Assembly (NCBI GenBank): GCA_023400055.1
Contig: JAEXFN010000020.1
Location: 1 to 64,000, forward strand
Source of the DNA: Bacillota bacterium
GTDB taxonomy: Bacteria; Bacillota; UBA4882; UBA8346
Direction: 5' to 3'
DNA: 64,000 nucleotides
Shown: one piece after another, positions 41,777 to 51,400 of the stretch
Layout: each line of letters begins with the position of its first letter
Position numbering within the stretch: the stretch's first letter is position 1
The notes under the pieces: model-generated
What the model was told of the DNA's origin: nothing
The model's input: the letters and a program-made list of their open reading frames with translations, nothing else
The model's database searches: none
Program-made: the position numbers and the translations under genes

Positions 41777-42364
41777 TTAACATTCGACATCGGTCAGCCA
41801 TTTCTCACGAAACGGATAAGGCTGGTATTCGTCGATATGGCGGAGGGCTTCCGTGACTTTTTCGGTCACGAAGTAAAGGTGCCGGCATTCCGGTTTGGCG
41901 AAGGATTGAGCGATGCTTAATTCGAATTGTTCGAGCAACCTATCGTAAAAACCGTTACTGTTTAAAATGACGATCGGTTTTTGGTGATAACGGAGCTGCT
42001 TGAGGGTGATAATCTCCAAGAGTTCTTCAAGAGTTCCATAACCGCCGGGAAGGGCGATAAACGCATCGGAGCGACTGTCCATGACTGCTTTGCGTTCCCG
42101 GAGGGTGTCGGTGACGATTAATTCGTCGCAGTTTTCATAGACGACCCCTTCCACATTGAGCGCCTCGGGAATCACGCCTATGACTTTGCCGCGATGTTCT
42201 TGAGCCGCTTTGGCCACCGCTCCCATCAACCCCAGCAGGCCGCCGCCATAGAGCGTAGTATCCTGGCGTAAGGCGATCTCGCGCCCCAATTCCGCGGCGA
42301 CTTGAAAATATTTCTCGTCAATCGCACAACTGGATGAGCTATAGACACAGATGACTTTGTTCAT
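41777..42364 (-). CDS. LOG family protein (TIGR00730, phosphoribohydrolase)
   Basis: About 195 residues. The Rossmann motifs GGGLLGLMGAVA and ALPGGYGTLEEL, with the catalytic Glu and the Arg of RERKAVMDSRSDA, define the family. Members hydrolyse cytokinin riboside monophosphates or AMP/GMP to free bases; the Bacillus relative is YvdD. The start is the ATG at 42364 giving MNKVICVYSSSS; the longer frame to 42400 adds a non-conserved stretch. Single gene, minus strand. Confidence 0.92.
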   Translation of the reverse strand: MNKVICVYSSSSCAIDEKYFQVAAELGREIALRQDTTLYGGGLLGLMGAVAKAAQEHRGKVIGVIPEALNVEGVVYENCDELIVTDTLRERKAVMDSRSDAFIALPGGYGTLEELLEIITLKQLRYHQKPIVILNSNGFYDRLLEQFELSIAQSFAKPECRHLYFVTEKVTEALRHIDEYQPYPFREKWLTDVEC

Positions 42365-42534
42365 TCCTGTCCGGACCTCGCTTCCCGCAATTTGTGACAA
42401 TTATATCATCTTTGGCAGAGAATGAAAACTATCGAAGTGAGCTGAGCGAGCTTTGGCGCGGAGTATTCTATCGGTTGACGGTTAGCTGCGGTTTATCATC
42501 GTATTAACCCAAATAAGGCGAAGGAGGAGTCTGA

Positions 42535-43029
42535 ATGGCGGATCAATACCGGAAACTGGTGGTGTTTTATTCTCTTGAGGGGAGCACCCGCCGGATCGCT
42601 GCGGCGATCGCTGAAACGGCCGGAGCGGATCAATTGGAACTCAAACCGCAGAAGGAGATCAATTCCCAAGGCTTCATGAAATTCGTTTGGGGCGGCAGCC
42701 AAGTTGTGACCAAAAAAGCCCCGCCGCTTTTGCCGCTCGAAAAGAATCCGGCCGATTACGACCTGTTATTTATCGGTACTCCGGTTTGGGCATTTTCATT
42801 TGCACCGGCATTGAATACCTTTTTTCAAACGGTGCGGCTGAACGGGAAAAAAGTCGCTTTGTTCTGTTGCAACGACGGCGGGCGCGGCAAAACCTTTGAA
42901 AATATGAGGCAGGCTCTGACCGGGAATGAGGTGCTCGGCGAAGTTGAGTTCATTGCCCCGGCGAAGCGGCTCGCGGAGAGCGAAGCGAAGGCCAAAGCGT
43001 GGGCGGAAACGATCCTGCAATCATTGTAA
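42535..43029 (+). CDS. Flavodoxin-like protein
   Basis: A 164-residue flavoprotein. The FMN phosphate loop is YSLEGSTRRIA near residue 13, and later FIGTPVWAFSFAPALNTFF and LFCCNDGGRGKTFENM match the long-chain-like flavodoxin family. It probably carries electrons in place of ferredoxin. The ATG follows AAGGAGGAG. It stands alone, closed by a terminator, and is divergent to the LOG gene. Confidence 0.9.
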   Translation: MADQYRKLVVFYSLEGSTRRIAAAIAETAGADQLELKPQKEINSQGFMKFVWGGSQVVTKKAPPLLPLEKNPADYDLLFIGTPVWAFSFAPALNTFFQTVRLNGKKVALFCCNDGGRGKTFENMRQALTGNEVLGEVEFIAPAKRLAESEAKAKAWAETILQSL

Positions 43030-43108
43030 GATGTCGAACTGTTATCTGTAAGAAGGCTTATGTTTCAAGCTAAGGTTTTTCTCAATGTACGCCAATCCGG
43101 TTTCCGGC

Positions 43109-43149
43109 GATTTGAAACGGATTTGAATACAGTTTCAAATCGTTTTTTT
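43109..43149 (+). terminator. Intrinsic terminator after flavodoxin gene
   Basis: GATTTGAAAC (43109-43118) pairs perfectly with GTTTCAAATC (43132-43141), followed by seven Ts. Confidence 0.88.
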
Positions 43150-43287
43150 ATTTGCAATCCATCCGTTCCGCTGATTTCGAACGAGGGACCCGATTAGAAG
43201 ACATTGTCGAATTATGCAAAGAGAAAGCCATGCAAGCTTGCCAAATTGGGGATAACTAAAAAAGAACTGTATACATCGCTGAAGTGA

Positions 43288-43316
43288 TTGACACCGACCC
43301 TGCCACATAATAAAAT
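43288..43316 (+). promoter_or_regulatory. Sigma-A type promoter of pckG
   Basis: TTGACA at 43288-43293 and TAAAAT at 43311-43316 are 17 bp apart. This predicts a leader of about 140 bases before the pckG ATG. Confidence 0.8.
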
Positions 43317-43390
43317 TAATTTTAATCATATTTATATCGTTTAAATAAAATGTAAAATTATTCTTAAAAATTGATTATTTACGAATATTC

Positions 43391-43424
43391 TCGGCAAACT
43401 TAAAGTTTTTTGAAAATTTGCCGA
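43391..43424 (+). promoter_or_regulatory. Stem-loop in the pckG leader
   Basis: TCGGCAAA pairs perfectly with TTTGCCGA across an 18-base AT-rich loop. It stands 40 bp before the start codon in an otherwise AT-rich leader. It could bind a regulator or stabilise the mRNA. Confidence 0.5.
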
Positions 43425-43464
43425 CGAATGTATATAAGGAACAATTGAGTTAGAGAGGAGACTT

Positions 43465-45210
43465 ATGGTGAATAAAATAGTGCTCGAGTGGATCGATCAA
43501 ATGGCGAAAATGACCAAACCGGATCAGATCGTCTGGATCGACGGTTCAGAGGAAGAACGGCAACGCTTGACCGCCGAAGCCATTAGCACGAGCGAAGTTC
43601 TGGCGTTAAACCAGGAGAAACTGCCGGGTTGCGTTTACCATCGGACTGCCGAGAATGACGTGGCCCGGGTCGAACATTTGACCTTTATCTGTACTGAACG
43701 CAAGGAAGACGCCGGTCCCACCAACAACTGGATGGCTCCTGAAGAGGCTTATCAAAAGTTAGGCCAGATCTTTGACGGTTCGATGCGGGGCCGGAAGATG
43801 TACGTCATTCCCTACATCATGGGCGTGCCCGGCTCGCCCTTCAGCAAGGTCGGCATCGAGTTGACCGACAGCATTTATGTGGTTTTAAACATGCGGATCA
43901 TGACGCGGATGGGCAAAGTTGCGGTGGAGCAGCTCGGCGAAAGTGCCGATTTTGTAAAAGGACTCCATTCCAAAGCCGATTTGAATCCGGAACGCCGGTT
44001 TATCTGCCATTTTCCTCAGGACAATACCATCTGGAGCGTCGGTTCCGGTTATGGCGGGAACGTTCTGCTGGGCAAAAAATGTTTTTCATTGCGGATAGCC
44101 AGCTATATGGGTAAAAAAGAAGGTTGGATGGCCGAACATATGTTGATCTTGGGGATCGAGGATCCACAAGGCAAAGTCTCTTATGTCGCGGCGGCCTTCC
44201 CCAGCGCCTGCGGAAAGACCAATTTGGCCATGATGATTCCGCCGGAAGCATTCAAAGGCTACAAGGTGTGGACGGTGGGCGACGACATCGCCTGGATGCG
44301 GATCGGTCCCGACGGCCGTTTGTGGGCGATTAACCCGGAGGCCGGTTTCTTCGGCGTCGCTCCCGGAACGAGTGCCAAGTCCAACCCGAATGCCTTGGCG
44401 ACTGTCCAAAAAGACACCATCTTTACCAACGTCGTTTTGACCCCGGAAGGCACCGTCTGGTGGGAAGGCATGGGTGTCGAACCGCCGGCGGAAGCGCTCG
44501 ATTGGAAAGGCAATCCTTGGACTCCGGACAGCGGCAGACCGGGGGCCCACCCCAATTCCCGGTTTACGGCGCCGGCCCGCAATTGTCCGTCGATCTCTCC
44601 GGAATGGGAGAACCCGCAGGGTGTTCCGATTTCGGCCATTATCTTCGGCGGTCGCCGGGCTAAAGTCGCGCCATTGGTTTATCAGTCCTTCAATTGGCAG
44701 CACGGCGTCTATGTAGGCGCGTCGATGGCCTCTGAAACCACCTCGGCAGCGACCGGTGCCGTAGGGGTGATTCGCCGCGATCCCATGGCGATGCTGCCAT
44801 TCTGCGGTTACAATATGGGCGATTACTTTGCGCACTGGTTGGAAATGGGGCGGAAGATTCCCAATCCGCCGCAGATCTTCCACGTCAACTGGTTCCGTAC
44901 CGATGAGAACGGCAAATTTATCTGGCCTGGTTTCGGCGAAAACTTCCGGGCCGTCAAATGGATGCTCGATCGCTGCGAAGGCAAGGCCGAAGCCGTTACC
45001 ACATCCATCGGATATGTGCCGGCCGACGAGGCAATCGATCGCACCGGCCTGCAAATTACCCAATCGGAGATGCATTCGTTATTGGAAGTGGACCCCGCGG
45101 CATGGCAGAACGATATTGCCAATCAAAAAGAATTTTTTGCAAAATTCGACCGTTTACCCCAAGCCATCGAAAATGAACTGGCCGATCTGGAAAAACGGCT
45201 TCAAGGTTGA
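43465..45210 (+). CDS. pckG: Phosphoenolpyruvate carboxykinase (GTP)
   Basis: A 581-residue GTP-type PEPCK. Key parts: AFPSACGKTNLAMMIPPEA with the kinase P-loop and active-site Cys, WTVGDDIAWMR metal site, GFFGVAPGTSAKSNPNAL, FGGRRAKVAPLVYQSF, and NWFRTDENGKFIWPGFGEN in the nucleotide pocket. It interconverts oxaloacetate and PEP; in an anaerobe it may run toward oxaloacetate. AGAGGAG precedes the ATG; a GTG one codon later is possible. A clear promoter and a terminator show a single-gene unit. Confidence 0.97.
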   Translation: MVNKIVLEWIDQMAKMTKPDQIVWIDGSEEERQRLTAEAISTSEVLALNQEKLPGCVYHRTAENDVARVEHLTFICTERKEDAGPTNNWMAPEEAYQKLGQIFDGSMRGRKMYVIPYIMGVPGSPFSKVGIELTDSIYVVLNMRIMTRMGKVAVEQLGESADFVKGLHSKADLNPERRFICHFPQDNTIWSVGSGYGGNVLLGKKCFSLRIASYMGKKEGWMAEHMLILGIEDPQGKVSYVAAAFPSACGKTNLAMMIPPEAFKGYKVWTVGDDIAWMRIGPDGRLWAINPEAGFFGVAPGTSAKSNPNALATVQKDTIFTNVVLTPEGTVWWEGMGVEPPAEALDWKGNPWTPDSGRPGAHPNSRFTAPARNCPSISPEWENPQGVPISAIIFGGRRAKVAPLVYQSFNWQHGVYVGASMASETTSAATGAVGVIRRDPMAMLPFCGYNMGDYFAHWLEMGRKIPNPPQIFHVNWFRTDENGKFIWPGFGENFRAVKWMLDRCEGKAEAVTTSIGYVPADEAIDRTGLQITQSEMHSLLEVDPAAWQNDIANQKEFFAKFDRLPQAIENELADLEKRLQG

Positions 45211-45240
45211 TTTCTTCATCATCTTTCCATTCGGTACACG

Positions 45241-45267
45241 AAAAGCGGGGGCGACCCCGCTTTTTTC
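45241..45267 (+). terminator. Intrinsic terminator after pckG
   Basis: AAAAGCGGGG pairs with CCCCGCTTTT around a GCGA loop, followed by Ts. Confidence 0.93.
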
Positions 45268-45477
45268 TTTTGGTAAATAAAAGATTACAAATTTTTCTAA
45301 AGAGGATTTTGAAAATTTTAGTCTAATAGAAGTTTAGGATTATTTTGTTTATATTAAATTGCAATGTGCAATAATTCCTGATTGTTGAAAACTTTCCAGA
45401 ATAGCTCAAAGGTCGGAGGCAGTTTGGTATGGGAAACCCGGAGATGTTTCGATCAATGAATGGTTGGAGGTAATAGG

Positions 45478-46866
45478 ATGCAAGATAAAGGAATACAATT
45501 CGGTTTTATCGGATGCGGCCAGGGCGGAGGAAAGATTGCTGATCTGTTTGCGCGTCATGGCTATAAAGCGATTGCCGTGAATACCTCCCCGGTTGACTTG
45601 GCGGCTTTAAATGTGATTCCGTCGGAATACCGGATTCGGATCGGAACCCGGCTCGGTGCCGGTAAAGATCCACGGGTGGGGCAGGAAGCCATTCGCAACG
45701 ATGCCGAAAAAGTTCAGAAGGTCATCGAAGAATATTTCTATTATGAAGTTGATTTCATTTTTGTCATTGCTTGCTTAGGAGGCGGCACGGGAACCGGAAT
45801 CGCAGCGGATGTGCTGGAGATCTCACGCCGGGTGGGGCTTTCTACCGGCTGTCTGGCCACAATTCCTTTACTCTCCGAATCGTTAGAGGAACAAAAAAAT
45901 GCTTTGAAGGGTCTGGATATCCTCAGCGATGTCAATCCCAATCCGTTTTATCTGATCGATAATCATCTGCTGCGTCTTAAGTTTGGCGATCAGCCGGTGC
46001 TCGAGTTTTGGCCGAAGGCCAACGAGGCCATTGTGGGTTTATGGGATGAGATTAACCAGATTCCCAACCGCTTATCGAATATGTTCGCGTTTGACCGGGA
46101 GGATTTCTTTCGCCTGCTGAATACTCCCGGCTACTTCACGCCATTGCGGATTGAATTGAAGCTTGACGGTTCATCCGAACCGGAATGGTTGGCGAAGATG
46201 ATGCGCGAGGAAGTAACGGCCTTGCTCACGGAGAATAGTTTCCAGGGTGAATGTTCGCGCGTAGCGGCTTTATTGGTTTGTCCTGAAAATTACCGGATTA
46301 ACGCCGAGTCCGTGGAACTGGTCTATCAAGAATGTCAAAATCTTACCAACGCTCCGACATTGTTCCGGGGTTTATATAGCGATCCCAACTTAAAAAACAG
46401 CGTGGTGCTTTACCTGATCCTGGCGGGGTTGAATCCCCCGACTGTCCGGCTACAAGCGATTCAAAATAAATTGCAGGAACTGAGTCCGGAGATTATCAGC
46501 CGCTTGAACCGTTCGGTGATCACCAATTTTGGCGATGAGATCCAAGATTGGGATCGGCCCAATCCGTTGCCGGCGGCCCGGCGCAGTTTTGGCGCGCCCA
46601 GTTCCAATCCAGCAACGCAACCGGTTGAAACCAATCCGCCGCCGTGCGAGGAAGCTACCAATCCGCTCATCGCTGCCGAGACAGAAGAAACGGAATCGGA
46701 GGCGACCGCGGTTGAGAGCGAAAGTGAAGCTAACAATGGTGATTATAAAGTGCTTACCATGGATCAGGTCATGACTTTGATGGAAACCGCAGGTGCGGCT
46801 GAATCCTCGGAAGGCGACAGTTCATTTTGGGATCAATTTAAATTGAACAATAAGAAACGCAGATAA
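45478..46866 (+). CDS. FtsZ/tubulin-like GTPase with long acidic tail
   Basis: About 462 residues. The tubulin/FtsZ GTPase signature is unmistakable: GFIGCGQGGGKIADLFA (T1), RLGAGKDPRVG (T3) and CLGGGTGTGIAADVLE (T4). The position equivalent to the FtsZ synergy loop reads FAFDREDFFRLLN: the two Asp of NxDxxD are kept but the Asn is Ala. The C-terminal 110 residues are an acidic, low-complexity linker ending in a short helix and basic KKR, like the FtsZ tail but without its usual partner motif. It is not in a division cluster, and the ATG follows TTGGAGG. It is neither canonical FtsZ nor clearly TubZ or CetZ. It may build a separate filament. Confidence 0.82.
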   Translation: MQDKGIQFGFIGCGQGGGKIADLFARHGYKAIAVNTSPVDLAALNVIPSEYRIRIGTRLGAGKDPRVGQEAIRNDAEKVQKVIEEYFYYEVDFIFVIACLGGGTGTGIAADVLEISRRVGLSTGCLATIPLLSESLEEQKNALKGLDILSDVNPNPFYLIDNHLLRLKFGDQPVLEFWPKANEAIVGLWDEINQIPNRLSNMFAFDREDFFRLLNTPGYFTPLRIELKLDGSSEPEWLAKMMREEVTALLTENSFQGECSRVAALLVCPENYRINAESVELVYQECQNLTNAPTLFRGLYSDPNLKNSVVLYLILAGLNPPTVRLQAIQNKLQELSPEIISRLNRSVITNFGDEIQDWDRPNPLPAARRSFGAPSSNPATQPVETNPPPCEEATNPLIAAETEETESEATAVESESEANNGDYKVLTMDQVMTLMETAGAAESSEGDSSFWDQFKLNNKKRR

Positions 46867-46883
46867 AGAAATGAGGCAGGTTT

Positions 46884-47234
46884 ATGTTGCGCACAGACGG
46901 GGAAATGGAACGAGAACTACGGGAAAGGATGCGGGACGGGAACGGCACCGTTACGATCAAGCACCTGTTCCAACAGACGGAACTTGGTGGCAAGGCCCGG
47001 ATGGTGGCCGAGATTACCTTGCCTCCCGGAGCGTCGATCGGGTTTCACCAGCATGATGGCGAAGAAGAGTTGTTCTATTTTATCTCCGGTCACGGTCGAC
47101 TCAATGAAGACGGACGGTGGCAAGATGTGAAAGCGGGAGATGCCTCGTTGACCCCTGGCGGCCATGGCCATGCGATTGAGAATAACGGAAGCGAGCCGTT
47201 AGTGCTGGTGGCTGTCATTTTACTGTATGTGTAA
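46884..47234 (+). CDS. Small cupin-domain protein
   Basis: A 116-residue single cupin. Motif 1 is GASIGFHQHDGEEELFYFISG with the metal ligands His, His and Glu (quoted in parts), and motif 2 is PGGHGHAIENNG with the second His. Such proteins bind a metal ion and may act as isomerases, dioxygenases or sensors. It begins 17 bp after the FtsZ-like gene and could be co-transcribed with it, but no functional link is known. Confidence 0.88.
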   Translation: MLRTDGEMERELRERMRDGNGTVTIKHLFQQTELGGKARMVAEITLPPGASIGFHQHDGEEELFYFISGHGRLNEDGRWQDVKAGDASLTPGGHGHAIENNGSEPLVLVAVILLYV

Positions 47235-47288
47235 ATAAAAAAGCAATACTCCGTAAGCTTTGTCGGGCCATCCGGCTTGGCCCGAAAA

Positions 47289-48182
47289 TCAGTTGATCTT
47301 CTCAGTTAGCAGAAGTTTGATCAAACATTCGGCCGCTCTGGAAAGCGGTACATTTTCCAGAGCGGTAATCCCCAAACTGCGTTTTGGCAATTCTTCATTC
47401 ACCTTGACTTCAAAAAGTTCACCGGTGGCAATGAATGGAAGCGCGCTTTCCCGTTGGACATAAGCGACGCCTTGGCCGATCCGGGCGAATTCCACCAATA
47501 AATCCACACTTTCCAATTCAAGTTCCGGCATCAGACCAATGCCGTTTTTTTTCAAAAACTCATCGAAATTGCGCCGGGTGGCGCTGGTTTTCTCCAATAA
47601 CAGCAAGGGGTATTCCGGGAGCTCCGCCAGTGCAATCCGGCGTTCGGACAGCTCGGTGAAACGGGGTCCGGCGATCAAAATATCCTCGACAGTAATAAAA
47701 GGACGGACGCTCACTTGCCGGTCGGATAAGGGTAATGTAACGATGCCGAAATCCAGCGCGCCGTTTTTGAGGATCGCCAGGATCTGAGCGGAAGTCCGGT
47801 TGATCACTTTGATCTTTAATTTGGGATAGCGGCGGTTGAATTCCTTGAGGTATGGCAAGAGCAAATATTTGCAGACCGTATCGCTGGCTCCTACCTGAAT
47901 GCTGCCGGATTCCAGGTCCTGAAGTTCGGCCATTTTGGATTCGGCGCTTTTTAAAAGATTAAAAGCTTGTTCGACATGGGAAAATAACAGCTCTCCCTCG
48001 CGGGTCAATTTTAAATGGCGGTTTTTTCGAAAAAAAAGCAGCACGCCAAGGCGGGTTTCCAGGTTTTTAATCGCTTGGCTGACTGCGGACTGAGTGATAT
48101 AAAGCCGGGCGGCTGCGGTTGAAAAACTGCCGCTCGCAGCGGCATAATAAAAAATTTTATATAACTCAAAGTTAATATCCAT
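47289..48182 (-). CDS. LysR-family transcriptional regulator
   Basis: A 297-residue regulator. The N-terminal helix-turn-helix is NFELYKIFYYAAASGSFSTAAARLYITQSAVSQAIKNLE in family form (shown by its ends only: FYYAAASGSFS and TQSAVSQAIKNLE), followed by a periplasmic-binding-protein-like effector domain. It is divergent from purL across a 280-bp gap. LysR proteins often control the divergent neighbour, so purL or the downstream cupin are possible targets; this is inference only. Confidence 0.93.
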   Translation of the reverse strand: MDINFELYKIFYYAAASGSFSTAAARLYITQSAVSQAIKNLETRLGVLLFFRKNRHLKLTREGELLFSHVEQAFNLLKSAESKMAELQDLESGSIQVGASDTVCKYLLLPYLKEFNRRYPKLKIKVINRTSAQILAILKNGALDFGIVTLPLSDRQVSVRPFITVEDILIAGPRFTELSERRIALAELPEYPLLLLEKTSATRRNFDEFLKKNGIGLMPELELESVDLLVEFARIGQGVAYVQRESALPFIATGELFEVKVNEELPKRSLGITALENVPLSRAAECLIKLLLTEKIN

Positions 48183-48279
48183 TCAAAGCGGGACCTCCGA
48201 AATTGCGGTTGATGATCGCTGTTGCGAGAACGATTTTAAATGATTAGAATATTTAATATTATATATTAAAACCATTAAT

Positions 48280-48308
48280 TTTACTAATCGTTTTTCTGTG
48301 TTTATAAT
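48280..48308 (+). promoter_or_regulatory. Probable promoter of purL
   Basis: TTTACT at 48280-48285 and TATAAT at 48303-48308 are 17 bp apart, in the AT-rich gap between the LysR gene and purL. No purine riboswitch was recognised in the leader. Confidence 0.6.
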
Positions 48309-48462
48309 AAAGTCATGAGTTATGAGTAGTTTTTGCCAAATTTCAGCGGAATGAAATGATTCTCTTGATGTTGGATCATATTCATCCAAAACAATGAATC
48401 ATCGCATTTTTCATCAAGCATCATTTAGAAAAGAGTCGCTGTTTAAAAACGTGGAGGAAAAA

Positions 48463-51400
48463 ATGGATAACCGGGTCGAGGTCAAAAGGATCTTTGTTGA
48501 GAAAAAGCCGGGTTTTGATATCGAAGCCCAAACCTTATTGCGGGAACTCCGGGAAACTCTCGGGGTGAGTAATTTGGAAGGAGTCCGGATCGTAAACCGC
48601 TACGATATTGCCGGAATCAGCGAAGCCGAATATCAACAATCCCGGAACAGTATCTTTGCCGAGCCGCCGGTCGATTGGATCTATGATGAAGTCCTGACGG
48701 TCCGAGCCGACGAGTGGATCCTGGCGGTGGAGCTTTTGCCGGGCCAATATGACCAACGGGCCGATTCGGCGGCCCAATGCATTCAGATCTTGGCGCAACG
48801 GGAGCGGCCCGTGATCCGGGTGGCCAAGCTATTCCTGCTGCGCGGGAATTTGACTGCCCAGGAAAAAGGGCAGATCAGGGATTATTGCGTCAACCCCCTG
48901 GAAGCTCGGCCGGCGGCGCTCGAAAAGCCGATTACGCTGGAGAGTGCTTATGATATTCCGTCGGATGTGCCAAAAGTTGAGGGCTTTATCGCCATGAACT
49001 CCGCCCAACTGGAAGAGCTGCGCAACAATTTGGGGCTGGCGATGTCCCTCGCTGATCTGGCATTTTGCCAGGAGTATTTTCAGCATACTGAAAACCGTGA
49101 TCCTTCGCTGACCGAAATTCGGGTTTTGGATACTTACTGGTCGGATCATTGCCGCCATACTACTTTTCTGACGAAGATTGAAAATATCGAGTTCGAAGAC
49201 AGCCCCTACTTGCCTGCCTTTCTTGAGGCATATCATCAGTACCTTCAATCCCGCCAGTTTATCAAGGGCAACGTAAATGAAGCTCCCACGTTGATGAATT
49301 TGGCCACGATCGCCATGAAGGAACTACGGAAGCGGGGGTGCCTCGACGATCTCGAAGAATCGGAAGAGATCAATGCCTGCAGTATCACAGTTAAAGTAAA
49401 AGTGGATGGGGAAGACCAGGATTGGCTGGTAATGTTCAAAAATGAAACCCACAATCATCCCACCGAGATTGAACCGTTCGGCGGGGCGGCTACTTGCCTT
49501 GGCGGAGCGATCCGCGATCCGCTTTCCGGCCGTTCCTATGTTTATCATGCCATGCGGGTTACAGGCAGCGGCGATCCGCGCACCAAAATTGCCGCGACTA
49601 TCCCCGGCAAACTGCCGCAACGCAAGATAACCAATGGTGCTGCGGCCGGTTTCAGTTCCTACGGCAATCAGATTGGTTTGGCGACCGGGCAGGTCACGGA
49701 GGTTTACGATGAAGGCTTTGTCGCCAAACGGCTGGAGATCGGCGCGGTGATCGGCGCCGCTCCCCGGGCGAATGTGATCCGGGAAAAACCACAAGTCGGC
49801 GACATCATCATCTTGCTCGGCGGTCGGACTGGCCGGGACGGTTGCGGCGGCGCCACCGGCTCATCGAAAGCCCACACTGAGGAGTCGCTTTACACTTGCG
49901 GGGCGGAAGTCCAAAAGGGCAACCCGCCCACTGAACGCAAGATTCAACGGCTGTTTCGCGACCCGAGCGTCAGCCGGATGATCAAAAAATGTAATGATTT
50001 CGGCGCGGGCGGCGTCGCGGTGGCCATCGGCGAATTGGCGCCCGGTCTGGCCATCGACCTGGATGCGGTGCCCAAGAAATACGAGGGTTTGGACGGGACC
50101 GAGCTCGCCATCTCCGAGTCACAAGAACGCATGGCGGTGTTGGTGGCTCCGGAAAACGCCGCGCCGTTCCGGGCGGCCGCGGAAGCCGAAAACCTGGAAG
50201 CGACCGTCGTGGCCGTCGTGACCGCTGAGCCGCGTTTGGCCATGAATTGGCGGGGCCGGCGTAGCGTCGACATCAGCCGAGAATTTCTCGACAGCAACGG
50301 CGTGCAACAGATCGCCAAGGTTCGGGTGATCGCACCGCAAGCCGCGCGGAGCGTTTTTGGCGCGGCGTCGGCCGAGCAAACGCAGTCGGATCTGGCCGCG
50401 ACTTGGCTGGCCCATTTGCGGCAATTGAATATTTGCAGTCAACGCGGTTTAGCCGAACGTTTCGACAGCACCATCGGAGCGGGGACGGTCCTCATGCCGT
50501 TTGGCGGAGTTTATCAGCGTACCCCCGCGCAAAGCATGGTTGCCAAACTGCCGGTAACCGGCGGCGAGACCGTAACGGGCACGATGATGACTTTCGGCTA
50601 CAATCCGGAGGTTACCCGCTGGAGTCCCTTCCACGGCGGAATCTACGCCGTGGTCGAGGCGTTGGCCAAAATCACGGCTTCCGGCGGCGATTACCGCCGG
50701 GCTCACTTGACGTTGCAAGAATACTTTGAAAAATTGGGCGATGTTCCCGAAAAATGGGGCAAACCCTTCGCGGCTTTGCTCGGGGCTTACTACGCTCAGC
50801 ACCGATTGGCGGTGCCGGCCATCGGCGGCAAGGACAGCATGTCGGGCACATTTAAGGATCTGACGGTTCCCCCGACGTTAGTGGCTTTCGCCCTGGATGT
50901 GGTGGATGTGACCAAAGTCATTTCAGCGGAGTTCAAAGCGGCGGCGAGTCAAGTGATCCGAGTTCCGCTGTCGCGCAACTCATGCGAAATGCCGGATTTT
51001 GAATGCCTGGAGCGCAATTACCAGAGAATCCATCAGCTGATTCAGGCGGGCCAGGTTAGCGCCGCTTATGCCGTCACGGGCGGCGGGATTGCCGAAGCTG
51101 TGACCAAAATGTGTTTCGGCAACATGATCGGCGTGCGCCTTAGCGGGGATCTTGAGACCGCCGCGCTTTTCCGGCCGGATTTCGGTTCGATGATTCTGGA
51201 GATTCCGCAAGGTCTTGACGTCGCCAGTTTATTAAACGGGATCGACTTCCAAAGGCTGGGTGTAACCCAGGGGGATCCGGTTCTGGAGATCGGCGACACC
51301 CGGATTGCCTTGGCAGAAGCGTTTCGCCACTGGGAGGAGCCGCTGGAAAAAGTGTTCCCGACCCGAGTCGATCAGCAAGCCGAACGTCAACCGGCGGCCT

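Noticed and set aside
42425..42455. Possible single copy of the family 1 repeat unit
   Set aside because: GAGCTGAGCGAGCTT shares only a short stretch with the unit, which is too little to call.
44086..45075. 329-residue frame on the minus strand
   Set aside because: It lies wholly opposite pckG, whose coding is beyond doubt. The frame is a by-product of codon bias.
48183..48462. Purine riboswitch upstream of purL
   Set aside because: The leader is AT-rich and lacks the three-stem layout and conserved loops of the purine aptamer.
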